A stretch of DNA of 64,000 nucleotides from Neptunomonas antarctica. GTDB taxonomy: Bacteria > Pseudomonadota > Gammaproteobacteria > Pseudomonadales > Balneatricaceae. The position numbers were made by a program, and so were the translations under genes. The stretch is taken from positions 115,772-179,771 of the forward strand of contig NZ_LJSI01000017.1 of NCBI RefSeq assembly GCF_001305295.1. Direction: 5' to 3'. Of this stretch, positions 63,823 to 64,000 are shown piece after piece (position 1 is the stretch's first letter; each line of letters starts with the position of its first letter). The notes under the pieces were generated by a model. That model was not told the DNA's origin. It ran no database searches and was given only the letters and a program-made list of their open reading frames with translations.

Positions 63823-64000
63823 ATGAATAGTGACCACAACATGATCGTTGCACTGGATATCGGCACCTCTAAAGTGGTGTGCCTGGTAGCCGAGGTAATG
63901 CCGGATGGCCATATCGAGGTCGTGGGTATCGGCTCGCATCCGTCGCGGGGTCTGAAACGGGGTGTCGTAATTAATATAGAGTCGACGGTCGGGTCGATTC
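63823..64000 (+). CDS. ftsA: Cell division protein FtsA, N-terminal part (partial)
   Basis: Actin-like protein that tethers FtsZ to the membrane; the frame runs off the window. The 59 residues include MIVALDIGTSKVVCLVAEVM (the phosphate-1 region), HIEVVGIGSHPSRGLKRGVV and INIESTVGSI, close to Pseudomonas FtsA. Two in-frame ATG codons (63823 and 63841) are possible starts; neither has a strong ribosome site. Upstream there is no ftsQ, the usual neighbour. Whether ftsZ follows cannot be seen. Confidence 0.9.
   Translation, partial: MNSDHNMIVALDIGTSKVVCLVAEVMPDGHIEVVGIGSHPSRGLKRGVVINIESTVGSI

Noticed and set aside
1..64000. tRNA, rRNA, CRISPR, insertion sequence and prophage genes
   Set aside because: Looked for on both strands; no cloverleaf, repeat-spacer array, transposase or integrase was recognised by eye.

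Overview
The window looks like chromosomal DNA of a marine gammaproteobacterium of the Oceanospirillales/Pseudomonadales type (Neptunomonas/Amphritea-like is my inference). Supporting this are EI-Ntr (ptsP), RecBCD, Mqo, the mlaA / PP2C regulator / STAS / talB / dusA neighbourhood known from Pseudomonas, a complete psp locus, an OprC-type copper receptor and an FtsA start that resembles pseudomonad FtsA. GC is mid-40s by eye. Apart from one AT-rich stretch at the right end, the window reads as ordinary core genome. I see no rRNA or tRNA gene, CRISPR array, transposase, integrase or phage gene.

Layout. 1-6.6 kb: a chemoreceptor, a two-receiver response regulator, an MFS transporter and ptsP. 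6.7-15.8 kb: a small unknown gene, then recC-recB-recD with overlapping ends. 15.8-18.3 kb: a 49-codon membrane micro-gene, grxC, mqo. 18.4-25.1 kb: an SH3/coiled-coil protein, mscS, an SLC5-STAC protein related to CbrA but without a kinase, yidD with a truncated duplicate, a degenerate GGDEF protein and a PIN-PhoH protein. 25.2-33 kb: cobB, ppnN, a BktB-type thiolase, an M23 peptidase overlapping a bactofilin, a class II glutamine amidotransferase and an acyl-CoA ligase. 33-43.3 kb: hrpA, a major porin, mlaA, a PP2C phosphatase with a pseudo-receiver, a STAS protein, talB and dusA. 43.5-47.2 kb: paaABCDE, the phenylacetyl-CoA epoxidase. 47.6-58.7 kb: ugpQ, lemA and a DUF2207 protein; an OprC-like receptor; an LpxR-like protein with DsbB; ydbH-ynbE-ydbL; an O-methyltransferase. 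58.9-64 kb: a small membrane protein, rmuC, pspABC with divergent pspF, and the start of ftsA.

Working together. Envelope maintenance recurs: MlaA and YdbH/YnbE/YdbL move phospholipid, Psp answers membrane stress, M23 plus bactofilin shape the wall, and MscS answers osmotic shock. RecBCD, RmuC, HrpA and DusA handle DNA and RNA. PaaABCDE and the thiolase belong to aromatic and acyl-CoA catabolism.

Most unusual features. (1) At least ten loci carry short tandem duplications, and five of them lie on a stop codon; the largest copied the GGDEF/yidD junction. (2) ftsA is not preceded by ftsQ but by 559 bp of about 27% GC DNA holding a 17/18 inverted repeat and a nested 9-bp dyad. (3) Four signalling proteins carry lost or replaced catalytic parts. 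I did not find a convincing undescribed multi-gene system.
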